Below are positions 44,851-54,510 of a stretch of DNA of 64,000 bases, in pieces. Both the position numbers and the translations under genes were made by a program. The stretch spans positions 12,472,538-12,536,537 of the forward strand of contig OX375875.1 in the NCBI GenBank assembly GCA_947359465.1, written 5' to 3'. The notes under the pieces are model-generated. The model did not search any database and had not been told where the DNA came from. It worked only from the letters and a program-made list of their open reading frames with translations. Position 1 is the stretch's first letter, and each line of letters begins with the position of its first letter. Origin of the DNA: Metellina segmentata (taxonomy: Eukaryota > Arthropoda > Arachnida > Araneae > Tetragnathidae).

Positions 44851-45317
44851 GGCAAGCCATTTTTTTTAACCTTGTAGACAGGACTAATAGCATAATTCAG
44901 AAAAAAATAATTTCTTAACATTTAGTAGCATCATCTTTAATCGTTAACTTTCCTGACATCACGCAATCGCTGTTGCCATATTAATTATAAGCGGCTCATT
45001 GTATTTTTTTTTTTGCCAGCCATTCCTATTTATATTTCATACTGCACTCGAGATCCTTTTTGTTTGTTCGCTTAACTTCTTGAAGCCTATTCTTCGCTCC
45101 CAAAAAAACTTAATTTTTCTTAAATCAGACTAGTTTACCGCCAAGGTTAGTCAATTGATTCTGCGTTGGTTGAGACAGTTCTTCGTTAGATTATGAAATT
45201 TTGAAGTGTGATAGGAAGCTAAGTCCTGTTAAAATAAATAACCATCCTCCCATCAGTCTTCACACGATGGCACCACAATATAGTCAAGATAGAATTGTTT
45301 GTATAGTTCAGATAGTT
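44851..45317. other. No gene seen
   Basis: AT-rich, unrecognised. Confidence 0.45.
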
Positions 45318-45560
45318 ATTAATTGAATTAACACTACACTGGAGCAAAACATCGGGCTATTGGCGACGGTCCGTGTCAAACGCGAAAGGAAAGATCCGAG
45401 GACAACAACACGTAATTTTGAACCACTGCCAGATGACGAGGTCAACACCTGAGCTGGCTCCCCACTCTCCATACCTTCACGCCAACGTGATGACATTTGA
45501 GGCCAAGGCAGATTTAACGTGCACCAAATCCATTTGTACACAGCTATCTTTTGTTGGTTT
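45318..45560 (-). mobile_element. SINE-A copy, diverged, head altered
   Basis: The reverse complement of the SINE-A body: CTGGAGCAAAACATCGGGCT, ACACGTAATTTTGAACCACT, AGATGACGAGGTCAACACCTG, CCACTCTCCA. The head after GATTTAACGTGCACCAAATCC is not the standard SINE-A head. Confidence 0.75.
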
Positions 45561-45572
45561 CCTCGCAGCCCA

Positions 45573-45900
45573 CCGTTACACTTCCAACCGGTCTACTCGG
45601 TCCAATATAGTTCAGGATATATTTTTCGTACAGAATACAACCTCCGAGGTAAGTATATCTGCATCCATTGAACCCTATACCGTTACACTTTCAACCGGTC
45701 TACTCGGTCCAATATAGTTCAGGATATATTTTTCGTACAGAATACAACCTCTGAGGTAAGTATATCTGCATCCATTGAACCCTATACCGTTACACTTTCA
45801 ACCGGTCTACTCGGTCTAATATAGTTCAGGATATATTTTTCGTACAGAATACAACCTCCGAGGTAGGTATATCTGCATCCATTGAACCCTATACCGTTAC
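45573..45900. repeat. 107-bp tandem repeat, three units
   Basis: Units start with CCGTTACACTTYCAACCGGT at 45573, 45680 and 45787, and a fourth start (CCGTTACG) is at 45894. The units differ at a handful of positions. It abuts the SINE-A at 45318-45560. Confidence 0.95.
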
Positions 45901-46194
45901 GCTGACTACAAATTTCACAAACGTTTCCTAAATTCCTTGTCAAGCTATTTTGGTTTCATTCCCCAAACACGAATGTCTTCATCACCATATGATCAGGAAA
46001 CACAATTTCATCAACAAACAATAACTTCATACAGGCCATAGCACAGCCTTCTTTTGCACAGTCACACTCAAGCCTGATTATTTGTAGTACGAGACTTCGT
46101 ATTTGTTTCGAGAGACTGAGACTGAAAAGTTTATGGAGATGTCTTAACGTTGTTGATTTCGAAATCTTTTTTTTCCGAATGGCTAGCACATTTT

Positions 46195-46435
46195 GACCTA
46201 AGTCATTGGCCACTACAAGGCCGGAAGTGATGGCCACTTGTGAAGGAGCACCCAGTGGGAGGACCATCATTGCCCCTAACAATTTATACTTCGTAATTTT
46301 CAATCATGTTCAGATGACGAAGCAACACCTGAGCTGGTATACGCTTACAAACATCCATGCCCGAACCCGGATTCCAATCGGGGACCTTCCGATCTAGAGG
46401 CTAACGCCTTAACCACTATACCGGTTGGTCGGCGA
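46195..46435 (-). mobile_element. SINE-C: SINE-A head joined to a different 3' body
   Basis: On the minus strand the head is CGCCGACCAACCGGTATAGT, then GTTAAGGCGTTAGCC (A box) and ATTGGAATCCGGG (B box). A short piece of SINE-A body follows, then the SINE-C body TTGTTAGGGGCAATGATGGT, CCCACTGGGTGCTCCTTCAC and CTTCCGGCCTTGTAGTGG. The same 3' body is at 48478-48575 and 54300-54420. Confidence 0.75.
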
Positions 46436-46712
46436 TTTCGAAATATCAATACCATATAATCTACACTTCTCAAATGACTTCTGTTGGAAATATCTCTCAG
46501 GTTTCAATCGCATCTTAAATTGGGTTTAGTCTTTAAGCTACCATTAGCACTGCTATTTGCAAGCTATTCACTCTTAGAATTGTTATTCTGCTCACGCTTG
46601 TCTGAAAAATTTCAATAATTAGTCATAAACTTTGATTACGGTCATGTTTATGCAAATCAATAGATCCCGACATGCCATTTTCTTCAGAAAATTAGCAAAA
46701 GCGCATGTAGAA

Positions 46713-46761
46713 AATATTTCTCAGTAAGAGGTCCCGCAGCGGTCTCTTACTGAGAAATATT
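46713..46761. repeat. Perfect 18-bp inverted repeat
   Basis: AATATTTCTCAGTAAGAG at 46713-46730 and its exact reverse complement at 46744-46761, with a 13-base spacer. It could form a hairpin or be two facing element ends. Confidence 0.9.
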
Positions 46762-47439
46762 AAATTTATTCTTAATTTATGCAAGTTTCAAAAGCTATCA
46801 AAAATTTTATAAAACATTCCAATATTTTGAACCACTCTTTCAATTTTTCTAATATTGCGAATGATTAAAGAATTTTTAATATTTAAAAATATATTCAGTT
46901 TTTGAATGAAATTAACTATTCTAATACTTCGAAATGAAACTATATTTAGTGAGCAATAACGTAAATGAGAAAATTCTCACTAACACCTATTTTTCCACTT
47001 CGCACATATAATTTAATGCTCGAGACAAAAATTTAAAAAAAAAAAAAAAAACTTAAAGTTAAGTCTGAAATAAAACTAGATTTAGTGAGAGCCAATATAA
47101 TAACGTCAGTTTTTAATATATTTGCTTTGCTTTTCAGTGCACAGGCATTTTAGGTTCTCAAAAGAAAATTAATTTTCTTTCGGCTGAGAACCACGCTTCT
47201 TTCCTTTCTTAATCGGTACTTCACCAACAATAATAACTTTTTTGTGTTAATTAGAATCTACGTACGCTCCCTTTAAATCGCTATTGTCATTTGTTCTAGA
47301 AGACAATTGCCTGGCTTCTTCATGAGTTTACGTGTGGGACCATTTATAAACTTTTTAATCCATCCACTTTTCAATAAAATTTGAAAACTTGCATTGGTAT
47401 CATCATTCAACGTAGTGTCATTGATTTTAAACGTAATTT
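46762..47439. other. No gene seen
   Basis: AT-rich with a poly-A run at about 47034-47051. A second, shorter inverted pair (GGTTCTCA..TTTCTTTCGGCTGAGAACC) lies at 47152-47192. Confidence 0.45.
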
Positions 47440-48085
47440 TGAACATCGATGTTTTGCTGTCTCGCATCAATAGTTACTAAACCAGTTTTAAGAAATGTGA
47501 AAAAAAGTTTACATACACTGAATTTTAAAAACATCGATAGTTTGGGCACGATCTATTATAAACTTCTTTGTTTGAATTTTGAACATCGATGTTTTGCTGT
47601 CGATGTCGCATAACTAGGTGCTAAGTCAGTTTTAAGAAATGGGGAAAAAGTTTAAATACACTTAATTTTAAAAACATCTATGGTTTGCGGGGCGATGCAT
47701 TATCAACATCGATGTTTTAATTTTGAACATCGATGTTTTGCTGTCGATGTTGCATCACTAGGTGCTAAACCAGTTTTAAGAAATGTGGAAAAAAGTTTAA
47801 ATACACTGAATTGTATAAGCATCGCTGGTTTGTGGGCGATGTATTATCAACATGGATGCTTTAATTTTCAACATCAAAGTTTCAAAACATCTATGTTTTG
47901 CTGTCGATGTTGCATCACTAGTTGCTAAACCAGTTTTATGAAATGTGGAAAAAAAGTTTAAAAACACTGAATTTTAAAAATATCGATGTTTTGGGGGCGA
48001 TGTGTATTATCAACATCGATGTTTTTATTCTGAACATCGATGTTTTAAAACATGGATGTTTTGCGTTCGATGTCGCATCTCTACT
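47440..48085. repeat. Tandem array of AACATCGATGTT-bearing units
   Basis: Four to five units of about 140-165 bp share GAACATCGATGTTTTGCTGT, CGATGTTGCATCACTA, GCTAAACCAGTTTTAAGAAA and TGTGGAAAAAAGTTTAAATA. ACATCGATGT palindromes occur two or three times per unit. This resembles subterminal repeats of some hAT elements, but no ends are seen. Confidence 0.85.
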
Positions 48086-48477
48086 TCCAATGCAGTTCCT
48101 TTACTTTTCAAAGTAATTCATCCATAGCTGCATAAACTTTTCCATGACTTCAGAAAGGTATTTAAGGCTGACCACAGCCATAAAAGCATCGCTTTTTTTA
48201 ACTTCCGGATACATAATGAATAACTAATTCTCACTTCATAAACAATAATCTCTCGACTGAGAAACTGAAAACCATACGGTTTTTTCTAGTACCCAGTCTA
48301 TTGAATACTATTCGTCATGGTATGAAAGTTAGAATTGTGAACTACTTTGTGTTGCGATGGATCCCCACGGGGAAGGGAGGTTCAGATTACATCTCACATG
48401 CATATCATACATTCTAGCTGTTATAGCCTGTTTATAGCTGTTTACAACCTGTTATGTAAATTATGGTGTCGTTTGTT
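48086..48477. other. No gene seen
   Basis: Unrecognised; it leads into the SINE-C body. Confidence 0.4.
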
Positions 48478-48575
48478 AGGGGCTATGATGGTCCTCCCAC
48501 TGGGTGCTCCTACACTTCCGACCTTGTAGTGACCAGTGATTAAATTTAAATATGCCCGGATATTGGAAAAAACAT
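48478..48575 (+). mobile_element. SINE-C 3' body
   Basis: GTTAGGGGCTATGATGGTCC, CCCACTGGGTGCTCC, GACCTTGTAGTGACCAGTGA, and then a tail AAATATGCCCGGATATTGG. It runs directly into a Tc1 relic, as does the copy at 54300. Confidence 0.7.
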
Positions 48576-48589
48576 ATATATACACTACC

Positions 48590-48965
48590 TCACAATAATG
48601 GACTGGACGCCAGAGGATTTGCATAAAATCCGACTACTTGTTTGGGGAGTTTTTCGTGGTATGGCCTGGGACCATTGCATGTTGCTCCTTGTCAATTGAA
48701 CGCCGACGCCTACATGAACATTTTGGGCAATCAGGTTCTTCCCAAGCTCTGCCAATTTTATGGAATGGACGAATGGTATTTCCAGGACGACAACGCTTCA
48801 TGCAATGTTGCAGCTTCTGTCAAGCAGTGGTATTAAGATATGGATGTAAAACGTTTTCACTGGCCTACCTACCTGGATGTAAAACGTCGTCTCGACCTAT
48901 AGAACATTTGAGGGACGAGTTAGAGAGACGCTTACGTACCAGGTAATCCAATAAGGGACTGGAAA
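48590..48965 (+). pseudogene. Tc1-like transposase fragment, copy 1
   Basis: In one frame it reads GSFSWYGLGPLHVAPCQLNA, then AYMNILGNQVLPKLCQFYG and WYFQDDNASCNVAASVKQWY (second catalytic Asp in QDDNAS), ending at a stop. In another frame RPIEHLRDELERRLRTR gives the block with the catalytic Glu; its usual SPDLN part is altered. The N-terminal half and the first Asp block are absent. The same relic lies reversed at 52272-52792. Several frameshifts make it inactive. Confidence 0.85.
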
Positions 48966-49922
48966 GGTGTTTTCGACATTCATCCGGTGTTAAACTACCT
49001 TTGACTGAAGTTTTGAGACGGACGTTGAGCACAGTTCGCCCAAAAAAGGAATCCTTTTAATCCATCCTTTTAAAGAACGATTTTTGAAATTCGCTGCTAG
49101 CTTCCTTTCTCTTCACATTATTAAAATCAATGTAACTTTTTAGCCATTTTTCTTGTCTGAATGCTAGAATTCGATATATTGGATTAATTTGAACCCATCA
49201 ATGACCAATTTGTGCTTTTCACAATGAGGAAAGTAAACCTACTTCTTTATCAGCCTATTTACATAGGTTTTTGCGTTTTGGAACTTTCGAAACTTCATAT
49301 GTATCGATTATATTATTCATTTTTTTAATTCCTATTACGGTTCCAAATGTGAACTTTTATATACGGATACGGATTCTCTGTGTATGCACATTCAAACCGA
49401 AGATATGTATCATGATATGAAATCGAATTTAAACATATTCTAGATTTAAGTAATTTTGAGCGACACAGTTATATGTTCCATGATTCAAACAGAGTAACGT
49501 TAAGGCTTTTAAAAAGCAAAACCATTATCCCTATCAAAAAATTTATTGGACTGAAAATTAAGATGTATGCCCCTTTAGCTATGAAAATACACAAAAAAAC
49601 CTGCAAAAGGCATGATACAAACGAATGTATCACGTTTTACCCTTGACATGTATAAAAATACATTAAACGATGGTTCTTATATGAGAGTAAAACAAACCAG
49701 TATAATATTTAAAAAATGCGATATCAGCACAATTGTGCAAAATAAAATATGCTTATCAGCTTATTATGATAAAAAGTTCGTACAAAATGATGGCATCAAT
49801 GCATTGTCCTGTGGATATTTTTTAACACTTGAAGAGGATTCGGACATAAGCGGAAGTCGAATTTTTCTTCCTTACCCTTTTCAAATGTGCTAGGATGAAC
49901 ACGCAGTGGCCATTTTGCGGTA
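48966..49922. other. No gene seen
   Basis: AT-rich. The 93-codon frame at 49612-49893 (Lys/Ser/Ile-rich, no motif) is unassigned and probably chance. Confidence 0.4.
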
Positions 49923-50229
49923 TGTTGAAGGAATCATTGAATATAAGTTCAATTAAACAGGAACGAAGCAATTAAGTTAAAACTAAGGTTTATTTACAAG
50001 TTAGTTATAAATTTACAGTAAAGTTTCAAGATACTGGATAGTTTAAACTTAAATTATTAATTTACAAATGAAGTATTGTTTCCGAGCAAAACGCCTACGC
50101 AAGGCCTCCCCGATTCTGTCACCCTCGCTTCCTGTTTCTCCAAAACCACCCCGGTAGTTCTTAACTACACCCCTCCAAGGGGTCGTACCCAAGTTGACAG
50201 CTATCCATGTCTTAAGGGTGCTTGGGACA
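49923..50229 (-). mobile_element. Candidate solo LTR
   Basis: On the minus strand it would begin TGTCCCAAGCACCCTTAAGA and end ATTCCTTCAACA, with the expected TG..CA limits, 307 bp. It contains an AATAAA signal (TGTAAATAAACC) in the 3' half and a more GC-rich 5' half. No 5-bp target duplication is visible and no internal region is attached. Confidence 0.4.
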
Positions 50230-50690
50230 GGACTGTATAGCGACGAAGGATAAAAAATTCATATTGTTTTATACTTGTTTCTGACAGAGAAACAAATTTT
50301 GCAGAACTTATTTTTGGTGAGTTTCAAAAATTTGACTGAAACTTTCCGAAGGTAGTTATGCAGGCAGAAGCAAGTCAACCTCTTGCACCTCCCTGTTCTA
50401 CACGGTGTAGATGGTAAGTTTTTTTTTTAATCATTTCATTTGATTGAAACATTCTAAGTCAACACTATCACTCCTGTTCCGAACAACGGATGAGAGTAAG
50501 TTTTCAAATCTATAAACAAAGTAGTATTCCCATAACCACATCACTTTCACATAAATGAGGGGGATTCAGCAACGCAAACGCGGTAATACAGATAGGATCA
50601 ACCCAAATGGGTGAAGCAGATATGATCATTTGTATACTACTTATAATAATAGACCGGAGAGCAAGATGTGAACGTATAAGGGAAATAATA
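50230..50690. other. No gene seen
   Basis: Unrecognised, up to the A that precedes the Helitron-like element. Confidence 0.4.
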
Positions 50691-50892
50691 TCTATATATA
50701 TAATTCTTTTACGTGGCACGCAAAAAAGATGTTATTTGTTATCGCGATTTGGCAACATTGTACGATTGTTTGTTTACCACGAAGCCTCGCGCCTCCATTG
50801 AATTTATAGCGTTATCGGATGAAATTTTGTTTTAAAAAAATGTATTTTAGTCGAGCTGGTGCAGTTTATAACAGAAATCAAAGAAGACGGAT

Positions 50893-50934
50893 GATCTTTT
50901 CAGGGCCATTTAAAAAACTGTCCTTTTCACAGCC
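50893..50934 (+). other. Degenerate pair of histone-type stem-loop motifs
   Basis: GATCTTTTCAGGGCC at 50893-50907 and TGTCCTTTTCACAGCC at 50919-50934 occupy the same places as the pair at 25449-25490, each with one or two changed stem bases. Confidence 0.5.
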
Positions 50935-51819
50935 AACAATTACAGTTCAACAAGACGCTTGCACTACAACTTTCGACAACAAACTCAATGAAAAAGTGTA
51001 GGTGGCTCGAGTGCTGGGAAATGTACACACAAACAACATGCTGGGTATTCAATTTCCAAAGTCGCGCTCACATTTCGAGTCAAAATTTGCTCAAAGTTTT
51101 CATTTGAATTCTGATTCTAGAGGTACTGTATGTATCTGGGAACAGCTACACTCTACGTTTATGAGAGATGGCAACGGCCTTGGCGATTTTTTTGGCGCAC
51201 TTCTAAAGTCACCAAGGAATTAATTATTTCCTAGCTCTTTTTCTGTCACAATTTTTTTTTAATTTTTACAACACACTTTATAAACACATTTCAGAACGTT
51301 TTAAAAATCATATTTTTTAAGAACTTTCACAAAAAGTAATAAGTTTAAACACATATCAAAACACATTTGTGAACCAGCAGAAAAACTAAACTACGAATGT
51401 TAGGTAAGAATACCCTGAAACTTATCAATTACACTAAATACAGTGGGCATGTTGAAAAAGAAAAAGATTTATAAAAGAAAAAAAGCAAGAAATAATACAA
51501 CCTGATAACGTCAGAATTCTTTCGAAAAAAAACAATGAAAACGAAAATGGTCAAAAAAACAAAACTCTTAATCCTTTCGAGAAAACTATTATAATAAATA
51601 AAAATACCACAACTGTCTAAATACAAATAAATGGACCAATGGTATACCAGAAAACGATTTAAAAGGACCAATGCAATCAAATGATATTTTAAAAACAAAA
51701 TAAAATAACCAATGGGAGGAAAGAAAAAATTTCAAACGAATCAATGAAATCAAACGATTTTAACGGATTTTGGAAGAACTTTCTCGAATATTCAAAATGA
51801 AAATTGAAATTTTCCGTTT

Positions 51820-52012
51820 GCCGAGGTTGCCATGAAAACCACAACAACCGTAACGATAGATGGGTTGCCTTAATTTATCGTAACTCGCTACTAGAAGTGC
51901 GCCAAAAAATCGCCGAGGGGTTGCCATGAAAACTACAACAACCGTAACGATAGATGGGTTGCCTTAATTTATCGTAACTCGCTATTAGAAGTGTGCCAAA
52001 AAAAATCGCCGA
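51820..52012. repeat. 95-bp tandem duplication
   Basis: GTTGCCATGAAAACYACAAC through GTAACTCGCTAYTAGAAGTG and GCCAAAAAATCGCCGAGG is repeated nearly exactly twice, with a third start at about 52012. Confidence 0.9.
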
Positions 52013-52271
52013 GGCGTTGCCATCACTCATAAACGTAGAGTGTAGCTGTACCTATATCTATTCTGTAATACATCAAATTTAGATTTGAAAAATATTTATT
52101 TTGGAATATCATATTTTGCAAACAATTCCTTCTGTTAAGACGCTTGTCTTCATTGATGCGAGCGAAGCGAGCATAGGTTCGCGCAGCGAATCAATGAGGA
52201 TTGCAAAGCAATCCTCCGGTGGTTGGCGAGCGTTAGCGAGCATGGTGCGGGCCCTATGGTGCTAGTATGCT

Positions 52272-52792
52272 TTAATAGGTGGATGGTCCCCCACGTGCTG
52301 CAATGACTCTAGCAACCCTTCTGGGCATACTTTTAACAAGGTTTTGATACGCAACTATGGGTATTTGTGTCCATTCCAGCTGCAAGAATGTCGCCAGCTC
52401 AACATTAAATTTCAGACATGGTTCCCTGGTCCGTAAGCGTCGCTCTAACTCGTCCCTCAAATGTTCTATGTTCTATAGGTCGGACGACGTTTAACATCCA
52501 GGTAATTAGGCCAGGGAAGACGTTTTAGATCCATATCTTAATACCACTGGCTTGACAGAAGCTGCAACATGGCATGAAGCGTTGTCGTCCAGGAAGTAAC
52601 ATTCGTCTGTTCCATAAAATTGGCAGAGCTTAGGAAGAACCTGATTGTCCAAAATGTTCATGTAAGCGTCGGCGTTCAACAGACCAGGAACAACATGCGA
52701 TGGTCCCAGGTCGCACCTCGAAAAATACTCCTAAACAAGTTGTCGGATTTTATGCAAATCTGGCGTCCGGTTCATTATCGTAGGGTAGTGTA
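52272..52792 (-). pseudogene. Tc1-like transposase fragment, copy 2
   Basis: Read on the minus strand from 52792 it matches copy 1 (48590-48965): the TACATGAACATTTTGG and CTCTGCCAATTTTATGGAAC region, then a GACGACAACGCTTCATG block with the second Asp. It ends with the frame DELERRLRTREPCLKFNVEL, VAYQNLVKSMPRRVARVIAA and RGG, the usual Tc1 C terminus. Stops and shifts break it. It lies between the Helitron-like 3' end (52265) and the young mariner (52795), which split it from its SINE-C partner. Confidence 0.85.
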
Positions 52793-53043
52793 TACAGGGT
52801 GGTCCCGAATTCATGGTACAAACTTTAATGGTAGGTACAGGACATTGTAACAATGATTTATTGTATAGGAATGTATAGTCGCAAGTGACGCGGTGAGGCG
52901 TAAACAGGGGAAATAAAAGGAAAGAGAAATGGAGTGATCGGTTGGTATCATTGCCGGTAGAGGGCAGTAGATGTCTAGCCGCTGTTGAACATGATGCATC
53001 GCAGTAGGGAAAAGCGCCATTCACAATTGCGCTGCCGTAGACG

Positions 53044-54120
53044 ATGGGTGACTTTACGTATGCAGAAAAAGCAGACATGCATTACATGTACGGCCGTGCA
53101 AATGGTAACGGCAGAGCTGCGTTACGAATGTATCGCGCGGAGTATCCTGATCGACGAATGCCGGATCATAGAATTTTTCAACGGTTACATCGTCAACTTT
53201 GTGAAACAGGTGCGTTCGACGTCAACAGACATGGCGCTGGTCGAGTAAGAGCTGTACGCACTCCAAGGCTGGAAGAAAGCATCTTGAACATTGTGGCTGA
53301 TAGACCCGAGTCAAGCACAAGAACTGTTGCGCGTGACGTAGGTGTGAGTCATCAGACTGTATGCAGAGTGTTAAACGAAAATCGCTTACACCCCTTCCAT
53401 TTTCAGAAAGTACAAGCATTGAATCCGGCAGATTATCCTCGCCGCGTGAACTTCTGCCTGTGGGTGATGCAGCAATGTGCGTTGCAGCCGGATTTCGTAG
53501 ATTATGTGCTATTTACAGATGAAGCGACATTTTCACGCGAGGGTGTCTTTAATGCGCACAATTCCCATGTGTGGGCAACCGATAATCCACATGCAACGCG
53601 TCGACATGCGTTTCAACAACGTTTCAGTATTAATGTGTGGGCTGGTATTGTGAACGACTTTTTGATTGGCCCATACTTACTACCCACGCGGCTCACTGGC
53701 GGAAGCTATCTTATTTTTCTGAAAGAAGTGTTACCACAACTGCTGCATGATGTTCCGATCGCCATTCGTAACCGCATGTGGTTTCAGCACGATGGGGCGC
53801 CAGCACACTTCAGCATTGATGTACGGAATTACCTGAATGCCACGTTTGGTACTCGATGGATTGGGCGTGGTGGACCAGTCCCTTGGCCACCCCGATCTCC
53901 CGATTTATCGAGCCTCGATTACTTTTTATGGGGACATCTAAAGCATCTTGTTTATGAGACTCCAGTTGACTCAGATGAGGATCTCGTCGCTCGCTTATCT
54001 GTAGCTGCTGCAGGTGTGCGTGAAATACCAGGCATCTTTGAACGTGTACGCCAATCGCTCCACCGACGCTGTCAAGCATGTATCGATACTGGTGGACGCA
54101 ATTTTGAACAATTACTGTAA
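53044..54120 (+). CDS. Mariner-type (IS630/Tc1/mariner) transposase, intact
   Basis: The 358-residue enzyme would cut and paste its own element at TA sites. The N-terminal part (about residues 5-55, with MYGRANGNGRAALRMY) and a second segment (about 88-112, STRTVARDVGVSHQTVCRVL) look like the paired helix-turn-helix DNA-binding domains. The catalytic triad reads D159 (LFTDEATF), D250 (QHDGAPAHF) and D292 (SLDYFLWG), with SPDL just before it. I count 41 residues between the last two Asp, a DD41D spacing instead of the classical DD34D. The length suits the family (330-360). ATG at 53044 is the first start in frame, 127 bp inside the left repeat. An AATAAA lies at 54147-54152, 27 bp after the stop. 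No stop, frameshift or missing key residue is seen, so it could be active. Several overlapping frames here are shadows. Confidence 0.95.
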   Translation: MGDFTYAEKADMHYMYGRANGNGRAALRMYRAEYPDRRMPDHRIFQRLHRQLCETGAFDVNRHGAGRVRAVRTPRLEESILNIVADRPESSTRTVARDVGVSHQTVCRVLNENRLHPFHFQKVQALNPADYPRRVNFCLWVMQQCALQPDFVDYVLFTDEATFSREGVFNAHNSHVWATDNPHATRRHAFQQRFSINVWAGIVNDFLIGPYLLPTRLTGGSYLIFLKEVLPQLLHDVPIAIRNRMWFQHDGAPAHFSIDVRNYLNATFGTRWIGRGGPVPWPPRSPDLSSLDYFLWGHLKHLVYETPVDSDEDLVARLSVAAAGVREIPGIFERVRQSLHRRCQACIDTGGRNFEQLL

Positions 54121-54146
54121 ACATGACACTTGTCAACAACGCTTTC

Positions 54147-54152
54147 AATAAA
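54147..54152 (+). promoter_or_regulatory. Putative polyadenylation signal of the transposase
   Basis: AATAAA 27 bp downstream of the transposase stop codon and before the right inverted repeat. Confidence 0.6.
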
Positions 54153-54299
54153 ATCTTTGTTTTTCCTTTCGGCCGTTATTTCCCCTGTTTTCGCCTCACC
54201 GCGTCACTTGCGACTATACATTCCTATACAATAAATCATTGTTACAATGTCCTGTACCTACCATTAAAGTTTGTACCATGAATTCGGGACCACCCTGTA

Positions 54300-54510
54300 T
54301 ATTTGTTTTCCCAATAGCCGGGCATATTTGAACTTAATCATTGGTCACTACAAGGCCGGAAGTGAAGGAGCACCCAGTGGAAGGACCATCATATCCCCTA
54401 ACAAATGACAGCACAATTTACATCCATGCCCTGAAACGGTTTTGAACCAGGAACTTTCCGATCCAGAGGCCAACACCTTAGCCACTAGAACGGTTGGTCG
54501 GCAGTAAAAA
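54300..54510 (-). mobile_element. SINE-C copy, joined to Tc1 copy 2 before the mariner insertion
   Basis: On the minus strand the head is CCGACCAACCGTTCTAGTGG, CTAAGGTGTTGGCC (A box) and TGGTTCAAAACC (B box). The SINE-C body follows (TTGTTAGGGGATATGATGGT, CCACTGGGTGCTCCTTCAC). It ends AAATATGCCCGGCTATTGGG, AAAACAAATATA at the mariner's TA. Confidence 0.8.

Larger units (their letters stand above)
50691..52265 (+). mobile_element. Helitron-like non-autonomous element, long copy
   Basis: It begins TCTATATATATAATTC after A (50690) and ends CTAG before T (52266). The 3' end carries stacked palindromes: GCGAGCGAAGCGAGC, GGTTCGCGCAGCGAATC, GGATTGCAAAGCAATCC and GGCGAGCGTTAGCGAGC. Both ends match the copy at 25048-25700, and an internal part recurs at 57830-58215. 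Inside are degenerate histone-type stem-loops (50893-50934) and a 95-bp unit in two tandem copies (51820-52010). I find no Rep/helicase coding sequence. Helitron assignment rests on termini and insertion sites only. Confidence 0.7.
52795..54297 (+). mobile_element. Young, apparently complete mariner-type transposon
   Basis: A 1503-bp element begins CAGGGTGGTCCCGAATTCAT and has 122-bp terminal inverted repeats (52795-52916 and 54176-54297) that differ at a single base. It is flanked by TA on both sides (52793-52794, 54298-54299), the target of this superfamily. It holds one uninterrupted transposase frame. Such similar repeats and an open frame point to recent insertion. Confidence 0.95.

Noticed and set aside
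49612..49893. 93-codon frame as a small gene
   Set aside because: Low-complexity composition, no motif; probably chance.
53222..54148. Minus-strand frames of 65 and 112 codons over the mariner transposase
   Set aside because: Shadows of the intact plus-strand transposase.
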